Positions 1 through 7,495 of a stretch of DNA of 64,000 bases are shown here, piece by piece. The position numbers and the translations under genes are program-made. The notes below the pieces were generated by a model. The model worked only from the letters and a program-made list of their open reading frames with translations, had not been told where the DNA came from and did no database searches. The stretch comes from Globisporangium splendens (lineage: Eukaryota; Oomycota; Peronosporomycetes; Pythiales; Pythiaceae), in NCBI GenBank assembly GCA_006386115.1, contig VFIW01000029.1, forward strand, positions 62,001 to 126,000, given 5' to 3'. The stretch's first letter is position 1; every line of letters begins with the position of its first letter.

Positions 1-174
1 GTCGCTGAGAGCGCAAGCACATTTTTGCTTGGGCGAGGATCGGAGGGATCGAAATTTTCGGACGGGGATGGGCCGACAGTGGTACCAGTCGAGGTACTGG
101 GTGCGGACCCAGAAATCATGGCTGGTGCGACAGTCGAGGGTTGGGGGAGGGTTGGGGTAGCTGGACTTTTCCAT
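1..174 (-). pseudogene. Family A ORF1, 5' fragment with a frameshift
   Basis: The ATG at 174 is in the same position as ORF1 of the copy at 50327-57706. One extra base at about 165-166 shifts the frame four codons in, so the conserved N-terminal ORF1 sequence is lost and an unrelated frame runs open to the window edge. It is probably a dead copy, although a downstream start outside the window cannot be excluded. Confidence 0.7.
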
Positions 175-257
175 GGGGAAACTTGAGGCTGAGAGGGCTT
201 GAGAGCTTGGAGGGTGTTCTTGGATTCAACTTGAGGGGTAGCCGGCAAATTGAGAAG
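1..257 (-). mobile_element. Family A LINE, 5' end only (copy A4)
   Basis: 5' terminal piece of a tRNA-Ala-targeting LINE that continues beyond the left edge. It closely matches the 5' end of the copy at 50327-57706, including the terminal motif GGGGTAGCCGGCAAATTG just before the tRNA at 259. The junction base T258 plus the first 14 nt of the tRNA form the right-hand target duplication; the left copy lies outside the window. Confidence 0.9.
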
Positions 258-258
258 T

Positions 259-331
259 GGGGATGTAGCTCAAATGGTAGAGCGCTCGCTTAGCATGCGA
301 GAGGTACTGGGATCGATACCCAGCTTCTCCA
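259..331 (+). tRNA. tRNA-Ala(AGC), consensus copy
   Basis: A 73-nt cloverleaf. The D stem is GCTC/GAGC, the anticodon stem CTCGC/GCGAG with loop TTAGCAT (anticodon AGC), and the T stem CTGGG/CCCAG. G3 pairs with U70, the known identity pair for alanyl-tRNA synthetase, and the discriminator is A73. Box A is TAGCTCAAATGG and box B is GGATCGATACC. The acceptor stem has one U6-U67 mismatch in every copy of the array. CCA is not encoded as a separate tail. The family A element at 1-257 lies directly upstream on the other strand, so the native 5' flank has been replaced. Confidence 0.97.
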
Positions 332-339
332 AATGGTTC

Positions 340-435
340 TGTTACTGTGATATGATCGTCATCAACAGCACTTTCCCAAATGTGCACTTCGCAGTCTCAC
401 CTGTGAATTCGTTGACATTGAGTAACAATCTTTTT
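340..435 (+). ncRNA. Possible structured trailer or second RNA after tRNA-Ala
   Basis: The first T run downstream of the tRNA is TTTTT at 431-435, about 100 nt past its 3' end. The interval is closed by a perfect inverted 7-mer, TGTTACT (340-346) and AGTAACA (421-427), that ends just before the T run. It also holds a hairpin at 368-385 (GCAC-TTT / AAA-GTGC with one bulge). It could be a long Pol III trailer or a dicistronic small RNA. A weak C-like GTGAT and D-like TTGA flank the stem but are not good snoRNA boxes. Conservation between units proves little in a tandem array. Confidence 0.25.
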
Positions 436-737
436 GCTGCACCCCTTGCCTCTCCTCCTTTGCTCGGCTGCAAGCCTCCTGTTCTTGTACATTATGCGTC
501 GCTATATCCACACACGCACTCATGTCGTCAAGAAGGCGCGTGAACGTGAATACGCTTTCTGTGCGCCAATTCGCTTGTGGTACTGCCAAATATCTCGTGC
601 GAATATGCAGTGCATGTGTGTGTGTGTGTGTGTGTTGCGTATGCATGCGTGCGGGTTGTGTCTGACTGCAGTGTGCGTGTGTGTGTGTGTGTGTGTGCGG
701 TGGCGAGCGCGAGAAAAGAAAAGAGAAGAAAGAAAAG

Positions 738-742
738 AAAAA
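738..742 (-). terminator. Pol III terminator of 5S rRNA
   Basis: TTTTT on the minus strand, 2 nt past the 3' end of the 5S gene, followed by further T4 runs in a C/T-rich tract. The same arrangement follows most 5S copies in the array. Confidence 0.8.
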
Positions 743-744
743 GA

Positions 745-862
745 GTAGACAGCACTCGGACTTCCCCGGTGGTCACCCACCCGAGTACTACCCGAGCTTG
801 AGGCTGCTTAACTTCGCAGAGCGAACGGGATACGGTGTTCTCAGCCTAAGATGGCCGTCTAC
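745..862 (-). rRNA. 5S rRNA, consensus copy
   Basis: 118 nt on the minus strand, from GTAGACGGCC to GCTGTCTAC. The 5' GTAGAC and 3' GTCTAC ends pair perfectly as helix I. The internal control region is recognisable: box A GAAGTTAAGCAGCC (RNA positions 48-61), then the GGGTAGTACTCGGGTGGG and GTGACCACC segments of box C. This is the only uninterrupted copy in the window without any change from the consensus built from all copies and fragments. It lies tail to tail with the tRNA-Ala at 259 and head to head with the tRNA at 1127. The site used by family B and the SINE is RNA positions 43-58 (here 805-820). Confidence 0.95.
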
Positions 863-1126
863 ATCATATCACATATTTATATACTACTCATGCATCAAAC
901 CCTAGCTGCACACTCATTTCTTTGCTTCGAGGTAGAGTGGATATTGGTATATTGGTGTCGCGCAGTGGCATCGTGCGTGGTTCGTGGCGCGCATGGTGTG
1001 ATAGATGGGGTTGTGGGTGTCAGAGGTGGGGTGTGAGTGGCTCGTTGATGGCGTATGTGTTGTAGGGAGCGATATGGTGTGTGTGCGAGTTTGTTATTGT
1101 GTGTGTGTGTATATAGTGGGTGTGAT
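863..1126. repeat. 5S-to-tRNA spacer (type I)
   Basis: About 264 nt, GT-rich towards the tRNA. It holds the 5S TATA-like box at one end and ends in TGTGATG just before the tRNA. Type I copies are nearly identical across the window. A second, variant spacer class occurs at 11592-11829 (part), 19532-19765 and 46840-47073. Confidence 0.8.
873..883 (-). promoter_or_regulatory. TATA-like element upstream of 5S
   Basis: TATATAAATAT on the minus strand at about -21 to -11 of the 5S start. External TATA-like boxes assist 5S transcription in plants and some fungi. The motif is kept in type I spacers and altered in the variant spacers after 19531 and 46839. Confidence 0.45.
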
Positions 1127-1199
1127 GGGGATGTAGCTCAAATGGTAGAGCGCTCGCTTAGCATGCGAGAGGTACTGGGATCGATACCCAGCTTCTCCA
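1127..1199 (+). tRNA. tRNA-Ala(AGC), consensus copy
   Basis: Identical to the copy at 259-331, but with its native type I upstream spacer rather than an element. Confidence 0.97.
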
Positions 1200-1557
1200 A
1201 ATGGTTCTGTTACTGTGATATGATCGTCATCAACAGCACTTTCCCAAATGTGCACTTCGCAGTCTCACCTGTGAATTCGTTGACATTGAGTAACAATCTT
1301 TTTGCTGCACACCTTGCCTCTCCTCCTTTGCTCGGCTGCAAGCCTCCTGTTCTTGTACATTATGCGTCGCTATATCCACACACGCACTCATGTCGTCAAG
1401 AAGGCGCGTGAACGTGAATACGCTTTCTGTGCGCCAATTCGCATGTGGTACTGCCAAATATCTCGTGCGAATATGCAGTGCATGTGTGTGTGTGTGTGTG
1501 TGTTGCGTTGGCGAGCGCGAGAAAAGAAAAGAGAAGAAAGAAAAGAAAAGAAAAAGA

Positions 1558-1676
1558 GGAGACAGCACTCGGACTTCCCGGTGGTCACCCACCCGAGTAA
1601 TACCCGAGCTTGAGGCTGCTTTAAACTTCGCAGAGCGAACGGGATACGGTGTTCTCAGCCTAAGATGGCCGTCTAC
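1558..1676 (-). pseudogene. 5S rRNA, degenerate copy
   Basis: Differs from the consensus by a substitution in the 3' strand of helix I (plus strand GGAGAC for GTAGAC), a 1-nt deletion in the CCCC run, an A for C in the GTACTACC region, and a 2-nt insertion inside box A (GCTTTAAACTT). The box A insertion alone should disturb TFIIIA binding. Confidence 0.8.
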
Positions 1677-1938
1677 ATCATATCACATATTTATATACTA
1701 CTCATGCATCAAACCCTAGCTGCACACTCATTTCTTTGCTTCGAGGTAGAGTGGATATTGGTATATTGGTGTCGCGCAGTGGCATCGTGCGTGGTTCGTG
1801 GCGCGCATGGTGTGATAGATGGGGTTGTGGGTGTCAGAGGTGGGGTGTGAGTGGCTCGTTGATGGCGTATGTGTTGTAGGGAGCGATATGGTGTGTGTGC
1901 GAGTTTGTTATTGTGTGTGTGTATATAGTGTGTGTGAT

Positions 1939-2011
1939 GGTGATGTAGCTCAAATGGTAGAGCGCTCGCTTAGCATGCGAGAGGTACTGGGATCGATACC
2001 CAGCTTCTCCA
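1939..2011 (+). tRNA. tRNA-Ala(AGC) with G3 to T change
   Basis: Starts GGTGATG instead of GGGGATG, so the G3-U70 alanine identity pair becomes U3-U70. The fold is otherwise intact and the anticodon is still AGC. From known AlaRS rules it should be charged poorly, so it may be a functional null inside the array. Confidence 0.9.
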
Positions 2012-2434
2012 AATGGTTCTGTTACTGTGATATGATTGTCATCAACAGCACTTTCCCAAATGTGCACTTCGCAGTCTCACCTGTGAATTCGTTGACATTG
2101 AGTAACAATCTTTTTGCTGCACCCCTTGCCTCTCCTCCTTTGCTCGGCTGCAAGCCTCCTGTTCTTGTACATTATGCGTCGCTATATCCACACACGCACT
2201 CATGTCGTAAAGAAGGCGCGTGAACGTGAATACGCTTTCTGTGCGCCAATTCGCTTGTGGTACTGCCAAATATCTCGTGCGAATATGCAGTGCATGTGTG
2301 TGTGTGTGTGTTGCGTATGCATGCGTGCGGGTTGTGTCTGACTGCAGTGTGCGTGTGTGTGTGTGTTGTGTGTGCGGGGGCTGAGCGCGAGGGCAAAGAA
2401 AAGAGAAGAAAGAAAAGAAAAGAAAAGAAAAAGA

Positions 2435-2552
2435 GTAGACAGCACTCGGACTTCCCCGGTGGTCACCCACCCGAGTACTACCCGAGCTTGAGGCTGCTTA
2501 ACTTCGCAGAGCTAACGGGATACGGTGTTCTCAGCCTAAGATGGCCGTCTAC
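2435..2552 (-). rRNA. 5S rRNA, one substitution
   Basis: 118 nt, intact helix I and internal promoter. The single difference is a plus-strand G to T at about 2513 (GCTAAC for GCGAAC), at RNA position 40, in the loop C region. Confidence 0.9.
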
Positions 2553-2814
2553 ATCATATCACATATTTATATACTACTCATGCATCAAACCCTAGCTGCA
2601 CACTCATTTCTTTGCTTCGAGGTCGAGTGGATATTGGTATATTGGTGTCGCGCAGTGGCATCGTGCGTGGTTCGTGGCGCGCATGGTGTGATAGATGGGG
2701 TTGTGGGTGTCAGAGGTGGGGTGTGAGCGGCTCGTTGATGGCGTATGTGTTGTAGGGAGCGATATGGTGTGTGTGCGAGTTTGTTATTGTGTGTGTGTAT
2801 ATAGTGTGTGTGAT

Positions 2815-2828
2815 GGGGATGTAGCTCA
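2815..2828 (+). pseudogene. tRNA-Ala 5' stub, left target duplication of A1
   Basis: The first 14 nt of tRNA-Ala (GGGGATGTAGCTCA), preceded by T2814, after which the element starts. With T2814 it forms the 15-nt target duplication repeated at 10106-10120, where the complete tRNA follows. Confidence 0.95.
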
Positions 2829-3036
2829 GTTGAAAGTTGTCTATATTACTAGAATTAGACGGAGTGACTACTCAATCTACCTAGCGTGGACAGTTTCTAC
2901 CATAAATATAATCCTACACTTGTATCTATGATTTTATAATTTATATAATTTTTGAGATTTTTTGTGAGAATAGTCCGTATGGACCAAAGTCGGGTATATA
3001 GTGGGACCTCTATTCCCTTATTTTGGGAACTTCTGA
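2829..3036 (-). promoter_or_regulatory. Conserved 3' terminal module of family A
   Basis: The last ~205 nt of the element, AT-rich. It is nearly identical to the 3' end of copy A3 (50327-50535), with only a handful of differences, although A1 and A3 differ by roughly a quarter of bases in sampled ORF2 stretches. This suggests it is the region the reverse transcriptase recognises to start target-primed synthesis. The role is inferred; the conservation is seen directly. Confidence 0.55.
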
Positions 3037-3346
3037 AGTCGACAAGCCAAGCCAAGTCAAGCCAAGCCTGTCCAAGTCGAGGTGAGCAGACCCAAGCCAA
3101 GTCGAGCCGAGCCGTCTCGCCGAGGTCAAGCCGCGCGGATCTTCTTCTGTTGCTTCTGCTGTCTCGCCTGGACCCCAGGGGAACGTGAGGGCCCCGAAGC
3201 CAGGTTTGAGCGCGTTGTCAATGGAGGGGATTCGTGTGGTCATGGCCAAGGCAGGTGGTTTTGGTGTCGACGACGCTTGTGGAGCAAGTCCTGTTTGGAG
3301 TGTGGCGGTCGGTGTCATCTGCACGCTTGAGTGCTGAGGAGTGCTC

Positions 3347-6300
3347 TTATCGTTCCCGAATTTGGAACATCGTCGGGTGAGCTACCAGGAAGTCGTCGAA
3401 TGCCTGGAGCGTCCTCATCTTCGTCACCACTCTCTTGAGTGACCGTAAGTCTTCCTCTTCATATCTTCTTCTCATGTTGTGTCGGATGTGTGCACTGACA
3501 GTTGTGTAGATGACTGCCATTGCAGGGGTCACCGGTGTGGGCTGTCTTCCGTCGAACAAGCACCGGTTGCGATCCGACCAGAGGAAGTGAAGGGCCACTG
3601 CGCGGAGCGTGTGCCACACTTCGCAGATGACGTCCTCGCACTCCTTCCAGTTGTCCTGGATGACAGGCTTCTTCGCTGTTGCGATTGCTGTCCACGTCGG
3701 ATGCGAACGGAAGAACGGCGCCATGAGAAGTCGCACATGCTCCCAGACCCTCGCTGCGAGAGCGCACTCGAAGAACAGGTGCTTCTCGGTCTCGATCGCA
3801 TCGCATCCGTCGCGGACGCAGTAGACGACGCGCGGGTTCGACGTCTGAAGAAACCAGAATCGTGACCGCACGGGGAGGAGTCGGAACGCGAGGCGAAACT
3901 GCAGATCCTCGAACACGGGGAGCAGGATCCTGCGCAGGTGCTTGCTGAGGTTCACGAACTCCTTGATCTCGTCGTGGCCGATGCTCTGGTTGTGGAGCGT
4001 CATCGGATGTGGTTTGTTGGGCGGCGTCGGTTTCCAAACGACTCGAAGAAGCGCGCTCCTCAGGATCGATGGGACCAGACACACCTTCGAGCCACTTTTG
4101 CAGCCCAGGTGAGGGAATGTGCGCCGCTGTGATCTGTCTTCTTCCGACAGCGCAAGCTCGCGTACCCCAAGTCTGACCGCGATCTGTGTTGCCTCTCGGT
4201 AGAGAGAACGCAACCACTGGGATTGCACACCGAGTGCCACAGACGCAAGAGTGAGGTCGAGATGTCGTTGGACAAAGTCGGTCTCGCTTGGCCACAAATT
4301 GCTTCCACGCATGAAGTCAGCCAGCGAACGCAACCCGAAGACTCTCGAGATGTGCAGACGGAACCCACGCTGGGGTTCAGGACACATCCCAAGACAGCGA
4401 CGGTGAGCGTTGGCAGTGAGACTCCTTGGTGTCTGCTCGTAGTGGAGGTCTGGGTCCGAGTGGAACCAGATCGGTTGATGGAGTCCGTACTGGACACGCT
4501 CGTCCGTCGGAAGGTCGTGCCACGAGATCTCCCATCGGATCTTGTACCACCAGACCCACGTCTCCTTCCACCAAACAGAGATCAACTCCCACTTGATCAT
4601 CATGCCATGTCGAAGTGGAGACACCGTGAGGAAGTCGAGCACCGTGCGTCGACCGACTCGAGGAAGAACCGCTGTGAGCAGCTCCGCACTCGGTGTTGTC
4701 CAGCTTCGCTCGTCTGGCTTGCTCGCTGTTCGCATGAACTGGAGCAGATGCTGGAGGCGTTGTCGCTTCAGTTGTGCTTCGATGCTTGGGATCTGCAGAC
4801 CACCGTCACTCCTCGGGAGATACAAGAACTCCTTCGGAATGAGCTGGATGTGGCTTGCGTCTCGATCGTGCTTCCGACTCAAGACGAACCGATTCAGCAT
4901 CGACTGCCACCTCTTCACGACCGAGGGTGGAATCGACACGTGCTGGGTGTAGTGCCACAAGCGAGACAAGACCATCGTTTGCGCCACAAGAAGACGACCG
5001 CGAAGAGTCCTTGCTCGTCTGTACCACATCTTGAAGCCGTCGTAGAAGCGTTGCTCGAGGAAGTTGACGATGTCGTCGTTGACTGGCGACTGACTGAAGG
5101 GGATTCCGAGGAACTTGACCGACTCGGCTCGACCAAGCACATGCACACCTGGGAGCTGGGGACAGATCTCGTTCCGATTCAGCGCCATCAGGTTCGACTT
5201 GCCGAGATTGAGCTTCGCGCCAGACCCGTTGCAGTACTCCTCCACGAGCTCAAGCTGCGCTTGCACACTCGCAATGGAGCCTCCCAGGAGAGTCGTGTCG
5301 TCCGCGAAGAAGACACTGGTGGATGTGTGATCCTCGGTGAGGCACACTCCGAACTCTTCGTGGGACCGCAGCAGGTTTCCCAGTGGCTCGATCGTGAGAA
5401 GGAAGAGAAGCGCAGAGAGTGGGTCGCCTTGCTTCACTCCTCTCGTCGGAAACAGCGCAGGCTGGATGTTCTGGTTGATGACGAGGTGCGCTTGCGGCTC
5501 GGTGTACAGCAGTCTCACCCACTGCAAAAAGTCCGAACCACACCCCATTCGCTCGAGCACACGGAACATGTAGTCCCAGTTCACTCGGTCGAACGCCTTC
5601 TCGAAGTCCAAGAACAGAGCATACGCTTCTTCGTCTCGACTCGTCACCAAGTCCTGCAGATCCGCGAGGAACCGCACATGGTGATGGATCGATCGACCTT
5701 TGACGAACCCTTTCTGATCCGCGTGGACCAGGTCCGGTACGACACTTTGCAGTCGATAGGTGAGAGCCTTCGAGAGCACCTTGACATCCACCGGGATGAG
5801 TGCGATCGGTCGGTAGTTGCCTGGTTGTGCTCTCGAGCCTTTCTTGTGGAGAAGCACGACGGCAGACTTGCGCTGAGAAGGGAGCAGAACCCCTCGTCGA
5901 AGTTGGTCGTTGAAGACAAGACTGAGACACTCACCGAAGACGTCCGGAGCGACCTGGTAGAAGCCAGCAGTCAAGCCGTCCATGCCAGGAGCCGACGTCG
6001 CCTTCATGTGTCGAATCGCATCCGCCAGATCGTGAGACGTGACTGGTGCATTCAGGATGTCTCGATCCATCTCCGACGTGAACCGGACGATGGAGTCGAG
6101 AAGCTTGCGTTGCATGGTTTCGTCCGGTGGAGGAGCTCGTCCTGCTGGACTGTCGGGATCTCCCATCTCGGACCCCCAGTGTTCCAGGAAGCGAAGCAAT
6201 ATCTCTTGAGGATTCGATGAGACACTGCCACTCGGTGTCATCACCCCCTCGATCGAGACCCTTCTCAAGCTCGTGTCCAATGGACGGAAGAAGTGCTTGG

Positions 6301-7429
6301 TCGACTTTTCAGAGTTGGTCGCTTGGAAGTCAAACGCACTGTCCTGGTTGTACTGACTTGTCCTCGTGACCGTCTCCTTGTACATCTTCATGGCTTCTTC
6401 GAACTCGCTGCGGTTGTTCTCGGTCGATGCATCTCGATAGCGAGCAGCCGCTTGGTCCAACGCAGCTTGAGCCTCTTCGATCGCAGCTGTGTCTTGCATC
6501 CTCAGTTTCTTCTGCACGTCTTGGAGCTGGGACTTGATACTCGCCTTCCACTTCTCCCACACCTTGCCAGGGTATGTCGAAGTGCGAAGCTTGTCGAGCA
6601 CCATCTCTGCCTCCTTCTCGATCGCCGAGACCACGAGTGGGTACTCGAGGAGGTAGCGAGGGAACTTCCAGTACCCTCGACCGTGGAGCTGCGAACCAGA
6701 CCTGAAGCTCACAGTGTGAGCGAGGTGATCACCAGCATGCTTCGGCAGGAAGTACTTGGAGTCATCGTAGAAGCGTTCATAGAAGTCCTCCGACAGCAAG
6801 ATGTAGTCGAGTCGGTTCTTCCGAGGAAGGGGACCAGTGAAGACTCGCTTGGTGTCGTAGTGGATCCGCCACGCGTCCACGACACCCAGCTTCGCTAGCC
6901 ACTCCAAGCAGCTGGACCTGCCAGGGTCGTAGCGCAAGTCGGGAGACGACGAGTCGAGTCTGGGGTCCAACGGAGTGTTGAGATCTCCCAACACAAAATG
7001 CGTCGCTTGATCTTCGAACCCTTCGGTGTCCAGACCCGAGAAGAATTGTTGTTTCTCTTGCTGGTCCACTGGCGCGTACACGTTGTGGATGTAGATGGGA
7101 GCACCCTCAACCATCACTTTCACGACGATGTACCGACCTGGGACTGAGAGTTGAGAGACCTCTTCCGCCGTGTCGAAGCCTGGGAAGTCGGAGCGGAGCA
7201 CCGTGAGCACTCCATTGCTCCTTCCTCGCGTCGGTCGATCGAGCTGGCAGTTCGGGTCGTTCACAAAGACTCGGTGCTTGAAGCTCGAGTCGAGGTGGAA
7301 CTTGAACTTGGACAGATGCGTTCTGTCGCTCAACTTGGTTTCTTGGACGCATGCCACCGAGTGTTTCGATAGCACGCTGTCGATAAATAGGTGACCGTTC
7401 TTCTTGATGCCGTTAGTGTTGACGGACAC
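3347..7429 (-). CDS. Family A ORF2: endonuclease-reverse transcriptase
   Basis: 1360 residues from the GTG used as nominal start. An APE-type endonuclease fills about residues 1-245, with motifs NTN (4-6), QET (29-31), YAPVD (118-122), GDLN (148-151), RLDYIL (206-211) and GDH (233-235). The reverse transcriptase spans about 480-800, with LDFEKAFD (607-614), GVKQGDPLSALLF and FADD (708-711). A CX4CX7HX4C motif (C1204, C1209, H1217, C1222) is followed by a W..RN motif, as in the C-terminal zinc region of L1-type LINEs. It should nick the tRNA-Ala target and copy the element RNA. The first internal Met is at about residue 106, after the endonuclease core motifs, so no AUG start gives a whole enzyme. 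The frame is open to 7495 and overlaps the end of ORF1, so recoding or non-AUG reinitiation is likely. Confidence 0.93.
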   Translation of the reverse strand: MSVNTNGIKKNGHLFIDSVLSKHSVACVQETKLSDRTHLSKFKFHLDSSFKHRVFVNDPNCQLDRPTRGRSNGVLTVLRSDFPGFDTAEEVSQLSVPGRYIVVKVMVEGAPIYIHNVYAPVDQQEKQQFFSGLDTEGFEDQATHFVLGDLNTPLDPRLDSSSPDLRYDPGRSSCLEWLAKLGVVDAWRIHYDTKRVFTGPLPRKNRLDYILLSEDFYERFYDDSKYFLPKHAGDHLAHTVSFRSGSQLHGRGYWKFPRYLLEYPLVVSAIEKEAEMVLDKLRTSTYPGKVWEKWKASIKSQLQDVQKKLRMQDTAAIEEAQAALDQAAARYRDASTENNRSEFEEAMKMYKETVTRTSQYNQDSAFDFQATNSEKSTKHFFRPLDTSLRRVSIEGVMTPSGSVSSNPQEILLRFLEHWGSEMGDPDSPAGRAPPPDETMQRKLLDSIVRFTSEMDRDILNAPVTSHDLADAIRHMKATSAPGMDGLTAGFYQVAPDVFGECLSLVFNDQLRRGVLLPSQRKSAVVLLHKKGSRAQPGNYRPIALIPVDVKVLSKALTYRLQSVVPDLVHADQKGFVKGRSIHHHVRFLADLQDLVTSRDEEAYALFLDFEKAFDRVNWDYMFRVLERMGCGSDFLQWVRLLYTEPQAHLVINQNIQPALFPTRGVKQGDPLSALLFLLTIEPLGNLLRSHEEFGVCLTEDHTSTSVFFADDTTLLGGSIASVQAQLELVEEYCNGSGAKLNLGKSNLMALNRNEICPQLPGVHVLGRAESVKFLGIPFSQSPVNDDIVNFLEQRFYDGFKMWYRRARTLRGRLLVAQTMVLSRLWHYTQHVSIPPSVVKRWQSMLNRFVLSRKHDRDASHIQLIPKEFLYLPRSDGGLQIPSIEAQLKRQRLQHLLQFMRTASKPDERSWTTPSAELLTAVLPRVGRRTVLDFLTVSPLRHGMMIKWELISVWWKETWVWWYKIRWEISWHDLPTDERVQYGLHQPIWFHSDPDLHYEQTPRSLTANAHRRCLGMCPEPQRGFRLHISRVFGLRSLADFMRGSNLWPSETDFVQRHLDLTLASVALGVQSQWLRSLYREATQIAVRLGVRELALSEEDRSQRRTFPHLGCKSGSKVCLVPSILRSALLRVVWKPTPPNKPHPMTLHNQSIGHDEIKEFVNLSKHLRRILLPVFEDLQFRLAFRLLPVRSRFWFLQTSNPRVVYCVRDGCDAIETEKHLFFECALAARVWEHVRLLMAPFFRSHPTWTAIATAKKPVIQDNWKECEDVICEVWHTLRAVALHFLWSDRNRCLFDGRQPTPVTPAMAVIYTTVSAHIRHNMRRRYEEEDLRSLKRVVTKMRTLQAFDDFLVAHPTMFQIRER

Positions 7430-7469
7430 GACACTAACGTTGCTCCACGTTGTTTGGGATGGAGTTGGT

Positions 7470-7495
7470 TTAGCAACGAGTGGCCAGGCCTCCCG
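7470..7495 (-). promoter_or_regulatory. ORF1/ORF2 +1-frame overlap (candidate recoding site)
   Basis: ORF1 ends CGT TGC TAA (stop at 7470-7472). The +1 frame reads GCT AAA CCA and continues without a stop into the endonuclease. The overlap is 26 nt, bounded by a TAG at 7496-7498 in the ORF2 frame. GTTGCTAAACCAAC is unchanged in all three family A copies. A +1 shift at the stop or reinitiation at a near-cognate codon would both fit. Confidence 0.5.

Larger units (their letters stand above)
332..744. repeat. tRNA-to-5S spacer with (TG)n microsatellites
   Basis: The 0.4-kb spacer of the array unit. It contains two TG/GT tracts (about 614-636 and 673-701) of copy-variable length, a short unique stretch between them, and a purine AAAAG/GAAAA tract (about 712-742). 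Read on the minus strand, that purine tract is the T-rich tail of the 5S gene. No protein-coding signal is seen. The same spacer follows every tRNA in the window. Confidence 0.85.

Noticed and set aside
250..543. Recurrent 60-240-residue open frames across the array units, both strands
   Set aside because: They are translations of tRNA-Ala, 5S rRNA and TG/AAAAG repeats (for example Cys-Val and Thr-His runs). They recur only because the unit is repeated.
676..702. (TG)n tracts as a regulatory or CRISPR-like repeat
   Set aside because: Simple microsatellites of variable length inside the array spacer, with no spacer-repeat architecture.
2815..2828. Stub as a separate truncated tRNA gene or tRNA fragment gene
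   Set aside because: It is exactly the target duplication of the adjacent element. The complete tRNA sits at the other end.
4223..6220. Long + strand open frame (665 codons) opposite family A ORF2, with similar ones at 28769-29953, 29972-31051, 52298-53374 and 53645-54826
   Set aside because: Antisense shadows of ORF2 in GC-biased codons, with no domain, no consistent start, and differing lengths between copies.
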